Assembly: GCA_023256295.1 (NCBI GenBank)
Contig: JAGDXH010000014.1
Location: 1 to 5,309 of the forward strand
Origin: Thermoproteati archaeon
GTDB taxonomy: Archaea; Thermoproteota; Thermoprotei_A; Marsarchaeales; UBA168
Length of the DNA: 5,309 nucleotides
Reading direction: 5' to 3'
Shown: positions 1 to 4,973 of the stretch, one piece after another
How the letters are laid out: each line of letters opens with the position of its first letter
Position numbering within the stretch: position 1 is the stretch's first letter
The notes under the pieces: model-generated
What the model was told of the DNA's origin: nothing
What the model saw: the letters and a program-made list of their open reading frames with translations, nothing else
The model's database searches: none
Program-made: the position numbers and the translations under genes

Positions 1-1149
1 CGTCGCTGAAAAGATCTGTATGTCCGCTCCTGCCTCCAGTGCCAAGTCCATGTAGTGATCCAGTCCAGATTCTTCCCTCACAACCTCCACTCCGCCGTCG
101 CAAAACGGGCACTTCGATGGGCTTTCACTGGCCTTCACAAAGAGCTCACCCTCGCACCTGACGCAACGCACCAGAAGATACGGGACGTCGAAGGCCTCTG
201 ATATCAGCAACTTCTTGACTCTCCCATCCTTGAAGGCTTTCTGCACCTCCTCTTCGCCCAGCGCAACGGACTCTGGCCTCTCGAACAGGGCTTGCTTCAG
301 CTGCTCGAAGACCTCGATCTCCTCAGCATAGCTCACTTCCTTCAACTTTGGCGCGATCCTGTTGACAAGCTCCCTCAAGCCCTCTTCGCCGCTGTATCCA
401 AGATCCACAACCTCAAGCACCTTGTCCCTCAAGCGATAGTCGAGAAGGCCCTCCTTCAAGAAATCCTCCTTGGTCGGCCCGGGCCCCCCGACGAACAGAC
501 CCTGGAGGTTCGGGATCGCCATGAACTCCTTGTTAGCGCGCTCTGCCACCCTGACGAAGAACTCGTGCACCAGCTGCTCTAGCACCCTCTCATACCTTCT
601 GGCAGACTGCCCGCCCACTCTTACCTTGCCAGGTACACCAGAGGTCATCGTCCCCAACACGCGCAGGTCCTTACCGCTGACCACCCCTATACCAGCTTCA
701 TCGCGGCCTATCACGAGCAGTCCGAAGGACTTCTCGTCGCTAAGCGACGCAAGAAGGGGGTCAAGGTAGAACCTGCTATCGCATCGATACAAATAGAACG
801 GAACAGGCTTTGGAGGCTCTATGACGAATATCTCCGTCTTCTCGCTTCCAGCCGCATTCTCTTGTGGGACAGCACCGCAGAATATCACCAAACCGTTTGG
901 AGGCACCTCTTTGAAGAGCTTGAGCCTCTGCTGTATGCTCTCCAACGCATCCAGAACGTGGTTTCTGGTGACCCTGGACTTGATGTTACCAGCGGTCCCG
1001 TATTCCTCTCTGAGGTTTGCGGAAACGTCGCCCAAGGGACGGCCTGGTGGTATGTAGAGAGATACGAACTCCGTTCCTCTACCGATCTTGGTAGAAAGAG
1101 AACGGAGAAGGCGAAGCAACCTGTACCTATCCACGCTTTCTTTGTCCAT
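1..1149 (-). CDS. prf1: Peptide chain release factor aRF1 (class 1), C-terminus cut by window edge
   Basis: Archaeal class-1 release factor: it reads all three stop codons in the ribosomal A site and triggers hydrolysis of peptidyl-tRNA. I translated the reverse complement; it stays open from ATG 1149 to the window edge (383 residues). The N domain has NIKS at residues 55-58 within YGTAGNIKSRV, and the YxCxxxF stop-codon motif at 121-127 (YRCDSRF). The M domain has the catalytic GGQ at 179-181 (RVGGQSARRYER). The C domain has four cysteines at 329, 332, 347 and 350 that look like a zinc site. Family members are usually a little over 400 residues, so roughly 25-40 residues are missing. The gene starts 21 bp after the pyrH stop and is probably co-transcribed with it. 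An in-frame GTG at 1161 would add four residues; ATG is preferred. An AT-rich CTTAAAA at 1175-1169 could be a weak internal promoter but sits slightly too close. Oddity: Gly54 where the eukaryotic TASNIKS motif has Ser. Confidence 0.97.
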   Translation of the reverse strand, partial: MDKESVDRYRLLRLLRSLSTKIGRGTEFVSLYIPPGRPLGDVSANLREEYGTAGNIKSRVTRNHVLDALESIQQRLKLFKEVPPNGLVIFCGAVPQENAAGSEKTEIFVIEPPKPVPFYLYRCDSRFYLDPLLASLSDEKSFGLLVIGRDEAGIGVVSGKDLRVLGTMTSGVPGKVRVGGQSARRYERVLEQLVHEFFVRVAERANKEFMAIPNLQGLFVGGPGPTKEDFLKEGLLDYRLRDKVLEVVDLGYSGEEGLRELVNRIAPKLKEVSYAEEIEVFEQLKQALFERPESVALGEEEVQKAFKDGRVKKLLISEAFDVPYLLVRCVRCEGELFVKASESPSKCPFCDGGVEVVREESGLDHYMDLALEAGADIQIFSAT

Positions 1150-1170
1150 AGGAAAATCCACTCGTTTTTT

Positions 1171-1857
1171 TTAAGCTTGTCTGGCAGAGATCTCCGTGCC
1201 CAGCCTGTCACCGCTCAAAGCCCTCCTGACGTTCTCAGGATCCCGACCGTCGAACACAATCATCCTGATACCAGTGGCAGGAAGCCTCGACACGGTCAGC
1301 GGATCGAGTATGGCGTGCATCCCAGGAGTGTGCTGGGAGGGACCGACCAAAGAAGAGAGATCTGAATAAGAAAGGCGGTCTAGCAGCCTAGCAGCAGGGT
1401 TGCTCCTCGGGTCAGAGTCGTAGACGCCCTTCTGATCGGTAGCCTTCAGAAGCGTGCCACATCCCAAGGCCTGCGCGAGCTGGAGCGCCACGTAATCCGT
1501 GGTCATGCCCGGGCGCAGCCCTCCCATGAATACGTAGCCAAGTTCCTCAAACGCGCGTACAGCCGAGACCAAGGAAACAGCCACTTTTGGGGCCCTCTCG
1601 CCAAGCGTTGCCAAGCAGAGCAATCTGGCGTTGAGCCTTGATACTCCTATGGCGAGCCGGTCTCTTTCCACCTCGGGGAGCCCCAGGGCTGATGCAGCGC
1701 GCACGTAGCTCCTTGAGACGTCGCCGCCTCCAACCACCACGCCCAAACGCCCCCCAGAGTTTATGTATGCCCTCAGGACATCTCCATACCCCTTCAGCAG
1801 CTTTGGGTCCAGTGGAGTCGCCAAGACCGAACCGCCGACCTTCAAGATCAGGCACAA
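1171..1857 (-). CDS. pyrH: UMP kinase, archaeal PyrH type
   Basis: Amino-acid-kinase-fold enzyme that phosphorylates UMP to UDP in cytoplasmic pyrimidine nucleotide synthesis. From the chosen start it has 228 residues, about the size of archaeal UMP kinases. Motifs in order: KVGGSVL at 6-12 (phosphate binding), VVGGGDVSRSYV at 41-52, a GVSRLNARLL segment at 71-80, GGLRPGMTTDYVA at 112-124 (UMP pocket), ATDQKGVYDSDP at 139-150 (nucleotide binding), LDPL at 184-187, and a C-terminal RALSGDRLGTEI resembling the family's usual ending. The frame stays open upstream to ATG 1947, but that start would overlap the divergent gene at 1937 and add 30 residues without family resemblance. TTG 1857 places the start just before the first beta strand and is preferred, although no Shine-Dalgarno is visible. 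It heads an apparent operon with prf1. Isopentenyl phosphate kinase or another amino-acid-kinase member is less likely given the TTD and DQKGVY-type motifs. Confidence 0.93.
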   Translation of the reverse strand: MCLILKVGGSVLATPLDPKLLKGYGDVLRAYINSGGRLGVVVGGGDVSRSYVRAASALGLPEVERDRLAIGVSRLNARLLCLATLGERAPKVAVSLVSAVRAFEELGYVFMGGLRPGMTTDYVALQLAQALGCGTLLKATDQKGVYDSDPRSNPAARLLDRLSYSDLSSLVGPSQHTPGMHAILDPLTVSRLPATGIRMIVFDGRDPENVRRALSGDRLGTEISARQA

Positions 1858-1876
1858 GACTTGGGAAACTGGCGGC

Positions 1877-1894
1877 GCAAAAAAGGGTTTTTGC
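1877..1894. repeat. Inverted repeat in the pyrH / phosphodiesterase promoter region
   Basis: GCAAAAA at 1877-1883 is the exact reverse complement of TTTTTGC at 1888-1894, with a 4-base AGGG spacer. It lies about 10 bp from the shared TATA-like box and covers the region where the pyrH transcript would be expected to start. It could be an operator or chance A/T-run symmetry; no regulator is known from the window. Confidence 0.4.
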
Positions 1895-1903
1895 CACCTC
1901 AGG

Positions 1904-1910
1904 CTTAAAT
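1904..1910 (+). promoter_or_regulatory. TATA-like box of the phosphodiesterase gene
   Basis: CTTAAAT begins 33 bp before ATG 1937. Archaeal TATA boxes are centred about 26-27 bp before the transcription start, so transcription should begin at or within a few bases of the ATG, giving a leaderless or nearly leaderless mRNA. No strong Shine-Dalgarno precedes the ATG (only AAGG at 1927-1930), which agrees. The spacing matches the two promoters further right in the window. Confidence 0.6.
1904..1910 (-). promoter_or_regulatory. Same box read as the pyrH-prf1 TATA element
   Basis: On the minus strand the same bases read ATTTAAG, also TATA-like. It is centred 50 bp upstream of the preferred TTG start at 1857, which predicts transcription starting near 1880 and a leader of about 23 nt with no visible Shine-Dalgarno. 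A T-run at 1884-1879 on this strand is an alternative AT-rich element nearer the start. Support is weaker than for the plus-strand use. Confidence 0.4.
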
Positions 1911-1936
1911 CGTTCCCCGGACCATAAAGGTTCAAC

Positions 1937-3124
1937 ATGATGACCAAACCAGACTACGAAGGAAAAGGATTCTATAACGTCAGCCAAACCGTGCTGGAGT
2001 ACTTTGAAGTCGATCACGAAGGAAAACCTCTTGATGCCAGCGTGCCTCAAAACGACGGGCTGGCGCTCTTTCTGTTTGACGCCCTCGGCATAAGCACAAT
2101 GGAGAAAGCAGGCGTGCTGGACTACCCTCATCACGAGATAACCAGCGTTTTTCCCTCCACCACGGCTACCGCGTTGACCACACTGTTCACGGCCAAGAAG
2201 CCGTCAGAGCATGGAGTGCTGGGCTTTCAGACGTTTGTCCGGGAGATGGGGGGCATAGTGAACATGCTTTCCGTCGCTTACCCGGCTGGGCCACAGATTC
2301 CCGTACCATACGAAAAGCTGGTATCCTCCGGTGAAAGGATTGGAAAGAGGCTCTCTGCTTCAGGGGTGAACTGCACCGCCGTGCTGCCAAAACCGGTCTC
2401 GAACACCCCCATGTCCAACTTCGACGATGACGGCTTCTCGCACATCGTCCCCTACTTTGACCTTTGGGACTTGAAGACAAACGTAGAAAGGGAGCTTGAG
2501 AAGCCAGGGCGCAGATTCCTGTACGTCTACGTCCCCTACGTTGACACGCTTTCGCACCACTACGGTCCCTACAGCCAAGAGGCTGGCGAAGCTGCAAGGG
2601 ATCTTCTTGAGTTCTTCGAAGAGGTAGCAGCAAAGGCAAAGGGCTACACGCTGCTGGCAACAGCTGACCACGGTCAAGTGGAGGTCGATCCGGCCCAAGT
2701 ACCTCCGAGAGAACTGCTCTCACTGCTCGAGCTCCCCCCATACGGGGACTCCAGGGCCATGTTTCTAAAGACAAGACACCCGAATGAGGTCAAAAGCTAC
2801 CTGCACGATAACTTTCCCGACTTTCAGGTAATGACAAAGGAAGAAGTGCTTGCCTCAGGCATAATAGGAGATAGCATCACACCCTATGAAGAGAGACTCG
2901 GTGACCTCCTTGTGCTTCCACAGGGAAGAAGACTGCTGATCTACCCCTATCTTGAGGTCAACGAGGCCTTTCAATTCAAAGGACACCACGGTGGCTTGAG
3001 CGAGGAGGAGCAAAAAATACCGCTTTTTGTGAGGCCCGAGCGACCTCAGCCCGCCATGTCCAAAAAGGCCAGCCTGAGGTCGGCAAGCGCGGTGCTCACA
3101 TCAAGGTTGGCTTGCGCGTACTGA
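1937..3124 (+). CDS. Alkaline-phosphatase-superfamily phosphodiesterase / nucleotide pyrophosphatase
   Basis: Two-metal hydrolase of the type I phosphodiesterase/nucleotide pyrophosphatase family, 395 residues. The metal and nucleophile motifs are all visible: Asp48 in FDALG, the FPSTTATAL segment with probable nucleophile Thr76, Asp203 and His207 in YVDTLSHHYG, Asp244-His245 in TADHG, and His350/His351 in GHHGG. It therefore looks catalytically intact. The substrate cannot be read from sequence; phosphodiesters, nucleotide pyrophosphates or phosphonates are all possible in this superfamily. No signal peptide or membrane segment is evident at the N-terminus, so it is probably cytoplasmic. The start is ATG 1937 (a second ATG follows at 1940), supported by a TATA-like box 33 bp upstream. 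The typical domain ends near residue 365 (EEQKIPLFV). The last 30 residues are an atypical basic, Ser/Ala-rich tail, most of it antisense to the end of the convergent gene, suggesting stop-codon loss or a late frameshift. Confidence 0.88.
   Translation: MMTKPDYEGKGFYNVSQTVLEYFEVDHEGKPLDASVPQNDGLALFLFDALGISTMEKAGVLDYPHHEITSVFPSTTATALTTLFTAKKPSEHGVLGFQTFVREMGGIVNMLSVAYPAGPQIPVPYEKLVSSGERIGKRLSASGVNCTAVLPKPVSNTPMSNFDDDGFSHIVPYFDLWDLKTNVERELEKPGRRFLYVYVPYVDTLSHHYGPYSQEAGEAARDLLEFFEEVAAKAKGYTLLATADHGQVEVDPAQVPPRELLSLLELPPYGDSRAMFLKTRHPNEVKSYLHDNFPDFQVMTKEEVLASGIIGDSITPYEERLGDLLVLPQGRRLLIYPYLEVNEAFQFKGHHGGLSEEEQKIPLFVRPERPQPAMSKKASLRSASAVLTSRLACAY
3012..3017 (-). terminator. Possible T-tract terminator for the secreted-protein gene
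   Basis: On the minus strand a run of six T lies 29-34 bases past the TGA at 3046-3048. Archaeal RNA polymerase often stops at T-rich stretches without a hairpin. The run is short and lies inside the opposite coding sequence, so this is tentative. Confidence 0.3.
3024..3028 (+). terminator. T5 tract near the end of the phosphodiesterase domain, weak terminator candidate
   Basis: Five consecutive T encode part of the Pro-Leu-Phe-Val that normally closes this type of domain. The run precedes the annotated stop by nearly 100 bases, so it can serve as a terminator only if the true gene ends here (see the finding on the tail). Otherwise it is simply coding sequence. Confidence 0.12.
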
Positions 3125-4836
3125 CCAGTAGAGGCTGAAGAGGATGCGGCATCAAGCTCGGCCTTCGCAGAAACAATGAGGTTCAGAACCGTCTGGTTGC
3201 TCGAGGCAACCCGAGCAGCAAGCGCTGCCGTGGCATTCTCGATCTTCCACGCCGCTTCTATCTTACCGGTAACGTTGACAAAGGAGTTATCCGTCAAGTC
3301 GCCCACGCCGTTCTCGTACCTGGCATGGGCATCTGAGACCAATGCCAACTGAAACTCCTTCATGGATGCCTTGGCATAAGTCGTTGCCTCAACGTAGTCG
3401 CCCGACTTCGCGCTCTCCTGTGCCAGCGTCAAGTTACCCTTTCCAAGCGCAAAGTAGGAAAGAGCCGAAGTTGGTACCTGCAACCCCATCTTCTCTGTGA
3501 CGTTAAGCTGCGTGCTGACCGCGCGCTCCAGCGCTTCTGCCCCTTGGAGCAGACCACGGGTGAATCCTGAGACCCTCCCTTCCTCATTGGAAAGGATGAT
3601 GATGCTCACCAAGCGTTTTTCGACGCCCACCTTTTCGCTTATCAAGGCTCTTATGCGTCCAATGCTCAGGGTGGCATTTCCTGTGAGCGTTGCATTCTGA
3701 AGCAGACGCACCTGTGACGTTACGTTGGAAGAGAAAGCACTCAAAATGGTTGCGGCACCAGAGGGAGTCAGGCCCAACTTGGACAAGAATGAGGGGCTGG
3801 GCTCCAAGCTAAGCGTCTCCTTTTCCCTCAGTTTCCCGGTGCTGTTGGAGATCAGGTAGTAGCTGATCTGGGTACCGTTCACGACAAACAGCCTCCCCAA
3901 ACCTTTCCCGTGCTGACCATAGGAGCTCATAGCTATGAAGAGCGTGCCGTTTTCGCTTATGGCAAATGAAGATCCATTTGGCCTCAGCTCAGATAGGAGA
4001 CGGGAAACGTTGAAAAGTCCAGCCTCAATGTGCCTGATGTCGACTTTGATCACGGAAACGCGCCCGTGAGATGTCACGTTGAAACGCAGTACAGTCCCGT
4101 TGAACTGGACGGCCTGGCCACCAACCAGCGTTGAAGAGGGGCTGTGAAAACCAAAGTCCAAGTTCATTACCCTAGCCTGTCCATCTTTTACGGCTATCTC
4201 GTATGTCCCGGCAGAGTGACCCATCACAGAGGCCAAGGCCACGTAGGATCCGTCTGGTACAACCTTTCCAGAGTCGTAAGTCAGCCCCCAAGCGTAACTC
4301 CAGCTCATGTTTTGACCAGGTTTCAGCTCCAACTGCATCACTATCATCGGGTAGAACTTCCCAAAGGATGAGGACCACACAAGACCACCTGTGAGAGACA
4401 GGATGACCACCTGGCTCTCTGGAAAGCCCGTGTAGACGTAGGCTGGACTACTGCCGACGTTTGCCACGTAGAGCAGGAACTCGACCTCCCCACCAGAACT
4501 CGACGCTGAGCTTCCGTAAACGAGACCTCCCTTTGAACCGGCTTCGTATCTCCAGGACCCCGAAGCGCGGCCCCCAGTTCCTCCGCCTCCAGCAGGCAGC
4601 GTGACGTTCGAGGCAGTTGTTGACAACGAACCGGTTGCCGAGTTAGACGAAGAGTTGGAAGACCCCCAAATCGAAATCCCGCCAGAATTGGCGGTAGCTT
4701 GAAGAGAGGCGTTTGTGGAAGAGTTCATGGAAACTCCACCCATGGATGGCCCAGACGACAGGGCAAAGGAAGCTGCTCCCGCCTGGAGAAGCATCAAAGT
4801 CAAGACCGCAAGCGCAACCGAAACTTTAGTCGACAT
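3046..4836 (-). CDS. Secreted, sequon-rich, BsuPI-domain surface protein
   Basis: 596 residues; no characterised family recognised over the full length. Residues 1-25 are a signal peptide (short basic start, hydrophobic core, AASFA before a likely cleavage). There is no lipobox cysteine. Residues 26-115 are a low-complexity Ser/Thr/Asn/Gly linker. Residues about 116-207 resemble a BsuPI-like (intracellular proteinase inhibitor) beta-sandwich: EVEFLLYVANVGSSPAYVY, a GGLVWSSSFGKFY segment, LELKPGQNMSW and a closing PDGSYVALASV. Residues 208-350 appear beta-rich. Residues 350-596 are Ala-rich and helical, with two copies of a SAxxGxYxxA repeat. There are 20 N-x-S/T sequons and no cysteines, which fits an exported N-glycosylated protein. 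No C-terminal membrane anchor is visible, so it is either released or held by other surface components. It is divergent from a sugar nucleotidyltransferase gene and its end overlaps the phosphodiesterase gene. The ATG at 4836 is supported by a TATA-like box 27 bp upstream (centre). Function unknown; adhesion or protein-binding roles are guesses. Confidence 0.88.
   Translation of the reverse strand: MSTKVSVALAVLTLMLLQAGAASFALSSGPSMGGVSMNSSTNASLQATANSGGISIWGSSNSSSNSATGSLSTTASNVTLPAGGGGTGGRASGSWRYEAGSKGGLVYGSSASSSGGEVEFLLYVANVGSSPAYVYTGFPESQVVILSLTGGLVWSSSFGKFYPMIVMQLELKPGQNMSWSYAWGLTYDSGKVVPDGSYVALASVMGHSAGTYEIAVKDGQARVMNLDFGFHSPSSTLVGGQAVQFNGTVLRFNVTSHGRVSVIKVDIRHIEAGLFNVSRLLSELRPNGSSFAISENGTLFIAMSSYGQHGKGLGRLFVVNGTQISYYLISNSTGKLREKETLSLEPSPSFLSKLGLTPSGAATILSAFSSNVTSQVRLLQNATLTGNATLSIGRIRALISEKVGVEKRLVSIIILSNEEGRVSGFTRGLLQGAEALERAVSTQLNVTEKMGLQVPTSALSYFALGKGNLTLAQESAKSGDYVEATTYAKASMKEFQLALVSDAHARYENGVGDLTDNSFVNVTGKIEAAWKIENATAALAARVASSNQTVLNLIVSAKAELDAASSSASTGQYAQANLDVSTALADLRLAFLDMAG
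3052..3150 (-). repeat. Helical protein repeat, copy 2 (residues 563-595)
   Basis: This 33-residue stretch aligns without gaps to residues 471-503 of the same protein. Nine positions are identical, including the Ser-Ala, Gly, Tyr and Ala of SAxxGxYxxA and a later Leu-Ala. The pattern is that of a two-helix hairpin repeat, as in TPR-like or other Ala-rich extracytoplasmic helical modules. The end of this copy is encoded opposite the phosphodiesterase gene tail. Confidence 0.5.
3328..3426 (-). repeat. Helical protein repeat, copy 1 (residues 471-503)
   Basis: Partner of the copy at residues 563-595, with the same spacing of SAKSGDYVEA and a following helix ending in LAL. The copies are 92 residues apart, with a sequon-containing helical segment between them. 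Similarity is at protein level only, so they are an old duplication or a structural recurrence, not a DNA repeat. Confidence 0.5.
4216..4491 (-). other. BsuPI-like beta-sandwich domain (residues about 116-207)
   Basis: The layout follows the BsuPI fold family: a first strand ending in a short N-x-x-x-x-P turn, a second strand with a Phe-Pro pair, a Gly-Gly-x-Val-Trp-Ser turn followed by GKFY, an LxLKPGQ strand start, and a final PDGSYVA strand. BsuPI was first described as a Bacillus intracellular proteinase inhibitor; related domains occur in exported proteins and seem to be generic binding modules. Assigned by pattern recognition, without a profile search. Confidence 0.6.
4762..4836 (-). 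other. Sec-type signal peptide of the BsuPI-domain protein (residues 1-25)
   Basis: Met-Ser-Thr-Lys is followed by about 15 hydrophobic residues (VALAVLTLMLLQ) and a small-residue stretch AGAASFA. There is no twin arginine and no cysteine. Cleavage after Ala25 or nearby would leave the Ser/Asn-rich linker as the mature N-terminus. An uncleaved anchor is the alternative. Confidence 0.75.
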
Positions 4837-4859
4837 CTCACGATATATCTCAGCCCCGG

Positions 4860-4867
4860 CTTATTAG
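4860..4867 (-). promoter_or_regulatory. TATA-like box of the secreted-protein gene
   Basis: On the minus strand this reads CTAATAAG, centred about 27 bp upstream of ATG 4836, so the predicted transcript is leaderless. No usable Shine-Dalgarno precedes the ATG; GTGAG abuts it directly. A perfect 8-bp palindrome GATATATC lies between box and start (4842-4849). Confidence 0.6.
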
Positions 4868-4882
4868 GAACGACTCAGGAAC
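4866..4882. repeat. Direct repeat AGGAAC, 11-bp spacing
   Basis: AGGAAC occurs at 4866-4871 and again at 4877-4882, one helical turn apart. On the minus strand it lies at and just upstream of the secreted-protein TATA box, where the BRE and activator contacts would fall. It is short, so chance is possible. Confidence 0.35.
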
Positions 4883-4885
4883 AAG

Positions 4886-4903
4886 CGTTTCAACGCAGAA
4901 ACG
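4886..4903. repeat. Inverted repeat between the divergent promoters
   Basis: CGTTTC at 4886-4891 is the exact reverse complement of GAAACG at 4898-4903, with a 6-base spacer; an overlapping GCGTT/AACGC pair lies at 4885-4896. It sits between the two TATA boxes at 4860-4867 and 4943-4949, suitable for an operator acting on both divergent genes. No regulator gene is in the window. Confidence 0.4.
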
Positions 4904-4942
4904 GATGTTCCCTTAGATCGTACACAAGCAAGAAGCACTTAT

Positions 4943-4949
4943 CTTATAA
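4943..4949 (+). promoter_or_regulatory. TATA-like box of the nucleotidyltransferase gene
   Basis: CTTATAA begins 31 bp before ATG 4974, preceded by a purine-rich AGCAAGAAGC stretch where a BRE element would be. Spacing predicts a leaderless mRNA; the bases before ATG (AAAATCAACCC) hold no Shine-Dalgarno, which agrees. Confidence 0.65.
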
Positions 4950-4973
4950 CCTGCCGCCCAGCAAAATCAACCC

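Noticed and set aside
1163..1172. T8 run on the plus strand between pyrH and prf1
   Set aside because: Both flanking genes are on the minus strand, where it is an A-run, so it cannot be their terminator; no plus-strand gene ends there.
1858..1947. N-terminal extension of the UMP kinase to ATG 1947
   Set aside because: It would overlap the start and promoter of the divergent phosphodiesterase gene, and its 30 residues precede the normal first strand of the family without any family resemblance.
1547..2134. 195-residue minus-strand open frame spanning the pyrH / phosphodiesterase junction
   Set aside because: It crosses two real genes and their promoter region in another frame and shows no recognisable motif.
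4172..4394. Short open frames on both strands inside the BsuPI-domain region
   Set aside because: They overlap the well-supported 596-residue gene, have no promoter or start signal, and encode compositionally unlike-protein sequences; these are frame shadows.
4679..4694. Perfect inverted repeat CCGCCA-GAAT-TGGCGG
   Set aside because: It lies within the low-complexity Asn/Ser/Gly linker coding region of the surface protein, has no T-tract after it, and is easily explained by codon choice.
4842..4849. GATATATC as the TATA box of the surface-protein gene
   Set aside because: It is only about 10 bp from the ATG, too close for a TATA box unless translation starts well downstream, which would remove the signal peptide.
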